The notes under the pieces are model-generated. The model ran no database searches, had not been told where the DNA came from, and saw only the letters and a list, made by a program, of their open reading frames with translations. A DNA stretch of 7,386 nt. It comes from Actinomycetes bacterium (GTDB lineage: Bacteria > Actinomycetota > Acidimicrobiia > Acidimicrobiales > Acidimicrobiaceae). Of this stretch, positions 6,194-7,386 are shown piece by piece. The stretch covers positions 1 through 7,386 of the forward strand of contig JAKBSX010000125.1 in assembly GCA_021844725.1 (NCBI GenBank). Reading direction: 5' to 3'. Within the stretch, counting starts at the first letter, position 1, and every line of letters starts with the position of its first letter. Made by a program: the position numbers and the translations under genes.

Positions 6194-6253
6194 ACCTTTC
6201 CGGCATTTCTTTCAGTAAATACTTATAATCGTAACGGTTCCCGGCTTTTCTAA

Positions 6254-7186
6254 TCAAAGATCATGCGCATATCCTTTGACAACTAATGGCTTGTTCCGAT
6301 ATAAAATCCCTTTAGTTTCCCTGAATCTGCCGATAACGATGGGAAGTGAAATATTTTGTTCTGAAAAACTCTCCATCACCAATTCTGGATTTGGATGGGT
6401 GAATATTATTTCGTAGTCTTCGCCGCCATACATGCAATGTTCTAAGGTTGCGCCCTCTGCTGCTGGCATGGTTTCTATGACTGCTCCAAGATTGGATTGG
6501 GTGCAGATATGATTTAGGTCCCCGATAAGGCCGTCACTTACGTCGATAGCTGAATTTGCCGGGAGTCGTGCAATTACTGCAGCTACATCGACCCTTGCCT
6601 TGGGAAGCTTATGGCTCCGTTGCAGTGGCCCTGATGAGCTGGGGTCCTGCTGTAAAAGTTCCAATCCAGCAGCCGAGGCTCCGGTGGGACCGGTTAGAAA
6701 TATGTGATCATTTACCGTAGCTGTGGATCTTTTAATTGGTTGCCCGATAGAGGAGCCCAATATTGCAACTGATACAAACAAATTTTCGGATGAGGAAAGA
6801 TCCCCGCCGGCAACCCTGAGATTGTATTCTTGACAGGCAGCTTTGACGCCTACGTAAAAGTTTGTAATGTCGAAATCTTTCGGACACGCTATAGCAATGG
6901 TTACGTAGCGCGGCATTCCCCCCATGGCAGCTATGTCAGAAACATTCACTGAGATTGATTTATATCCAATTTCAGCTGGGGTGTAATAAAGCCGGGAGAA
7001 GTGTATACCTTCCGCCATCAGGTCTGACGCGAATAGGTCGATGTTTTGTCCGGCACCATCAATGATCGCGCAATCATCTCCTAGTAGACTATCGACATCG
7101 GAATTAAAAGCAAATGCGAACTGTGATATGGTTTGAAAAATCTCATTTAATTTTTCAAACTCGTTGCCTGTATGAATAGGTTTCAT
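6254..7186 (-). CDS. thiL: Thiamine-monophosphate kinase
   Basis: A 310-residue enzyme of the AIR synthase/ThiL fold. It phosphorylates thiamine monophosphate with ATP to thiamine diphosphate, the last step of cofactor synthesis, in the cytoplasm. Numbered from ATG 7186, the motifs run in the expected order. They are GDDC (36-39), SDLMAEGIHF (54-63, normally DxLVEGVHF), NVSDIAAMGG (81-90), AGGDLSSS (126-133), HKLPKAR (192-198), AIDVSDGLIGD (213-223) and YGGEDYEIIFT (253-263). All metal and nucleotide motifs appear intact and the length is normal. An in-frame TTG at 7195 would add three residues. Neither start has a visible Shine-Dalgarno sequence, so ATG 7186 is chosen by codon preference; a short-leader or leaderless mRNA is possible. 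No TPP riboswitch-like sequence is obvious upstream. The solo Lrp/AsnC gene follows on the same strand. Confidence 0.95.
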   Translation of the reverse strand: MKPIHTGNEFEKLNEIFQTISQFAFAFNSDVDSLLGDDCAIIDGAGQNIDLFASDLMAEGIHFSRLYYTPAEIGYKSISVNVSDIAAMGGMPRYVTIAIACPKDFDITNFYVGVKAACQEYNLRVAGGDLSSSENLFVSVAILGSSIGQPIKRSTATVNDHIFLTGPTGASAAGLELLQQDPSSSGPLQRSHKLPKARVDVAAVIARLPANSAIDVSDGLIGDLNHICTQSNLGAVIETMPAAEGATLEHCMYGGEDYEIIFTHPNPELVMESFSEQNISLPIVIGRFRETKGILYRNKPLVVKGYAHDL

Positions 7187-7246
7187 TTGAGACAAGTTAG
7201 CTTTGAATTAGGTACATGTGGGGCAATTTGTGTAAAAATATAGGTG

Positions 7247-7259
7247 CTCTCTGTGAGAG
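7247..7259. repeat. Short inverted repeat in the divergent thiL / downstream-gene region
   Basis: CTCTC (7247-7251) and GAGAG (7255-7259) flank TGT between two divergent genes. It could be an operator half-site pair serving both promoters, but at five bases per arm it may be chance. Confidence 0.2.
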
Positions 7260-7276
7260 TTTTCCCGCACGGTGTC

Positions 7277-7310
7277 TTGACAGGGCTTGATGCCAGTTGC
7301 TGAATAGATA
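7277..7310 (+). promoter_or_regulatory. Probable promoter of the rightmost gene
   Basis: TTGACA at 7277-7282 is a perfect -35 consensus. The -10 is less clear: TGAATA (7301-7306) is at 18-base spacing, and TAGATA (7305-7310) is closer to consensus but 22 bases away. GAGG (7317-7320) lies nine bases before the GTG at 7330. The -35 and ribosome-binding site support transcription into the partial gene. Confidence 0.4.
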
Positions 7311-7329
7311 TGAAACGAGGTTTCCGAGA

Positions 7330-7386
7330 GTGAAGTATCCAACTGAAAACAAAGAGCTCATCTACTGGGTAAGTGAAATTGATCGG
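7330..7386 (+). CDS. Probable GTP-dependent phosphoenolpyruvate carboxykinase (first 19 codons only)
   Basis: GTG 7330 opens a frame that runs to the window end and gives MKYPTENKELIYWVSEIDR. GAGG sits nine bases upstream, and a perfect TTGACA lies about 50 bases upstream. The pattern PTxNKELxxWV near the N-terminus is what I recall of actinobacterial GTP-type PEP carboxykinases (for example PTKNKELLNWI in Corynebacterium). These enzymes interconvert oxaloacetate and phosphoenolpyruvate in gluconeogenesis. With only 19 residues the product call is tentative; that a gene starts here is more secure. Confidence 0.5.
   Translation, partial: MKYPTENKELIYWVSEIDR

Noticed and set aside
6224..6229. 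Perfect TATAAT on the + strand between lrp and thiL
   Set aside because: No -35 match lies at normal spacing upstream, and it would transcribe antisense to thiL. More likely AT-rich chance; the opposite strand has its own possible -10 here.
5813..6239. AACCGTT copies in inverted orientation flanking the lrp-like gene (5813-5819, 6233-6239)
   Set aside because: Only seven bases, with no further similarity around them. Expected by chance; not evidence for a mobile unit.
7310..7333. Seven-codon ATG frame just before the rightmost gene, its stop overlapping the GTG
   Set aside because: It has no ribosome-binding site of its own, and GAGG for the GTG lies inside it. Too short to call a leader peptide.

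Overview
The window looks like chromosomal DNA from an actinobacterium with an unusually moderate GC content (roughly half by eye). It is possibly one of the lower-GC Acidimicrobiia-type lineages, but that placement is inference. The supporting signs are a D-Ala-D-Ala-ligase-like ATP-grasp protein and a stand-alone Lrp/AsnC effector-domain protein beside thiamine-monophosphate kinase, a neighbourhood I recall from actinobacterial genomes. The bPH2-SHOCT membrane protein, the alpha-methylacyl-CoA racemase and the probable start of a GTP-type PEP carboxykinase fit the same picture. No rRNA, tRNA, CRISPR array, insertion sequence or transposase is visible.

Left part, all on the + strand: the 3' half of a ddl-like gene (1-600), a membrane PH-domain/SHOCT protein (721-1326), and a class I SAM methyltransferase (1350-2159) close behind it. 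After a hairpin-bearing gap come an alpha/beta hydrolase (2246-3124), an alpha-methylacyl-CoA racemase-like CaiB/BaiF protein (3284-4441), and a VirD4/TraG-type ATPase (4449-5723). The ATPase ribosome-binding site overlaps the racemase stop codon, so these two are probably translationally coupled.

Right part: two genes on the - strand converge on the first block. They are a solo Lrp/AsnC ligand-binding domain protein (6112-5831) and thiL (7186-6254), separated by about 140 bases that hold mutually exclusive hairpins. A divergent region then leads into a + strand gene cut by the window end (7330 onward). Its first residues look like GTP-dependent phosphoenolpyruvate carboxykinase.

Most genes are household or lipid/acyl-CoA metabolism. 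The odd one is the VirD4/TraG-like ATPase. It has intact Walker A and B motifs but no N-terminal membrane domain, no visible conjugation partners, and sits directly behind a racemase gene. The most interesting reading is a domesticated coupling-protein-like ATPase, or a relic of an integrated element, inserted with other genes between ddl and the lrp-thiL pair. Promoters, terminators and hairpins are called by eye and are low confidence.
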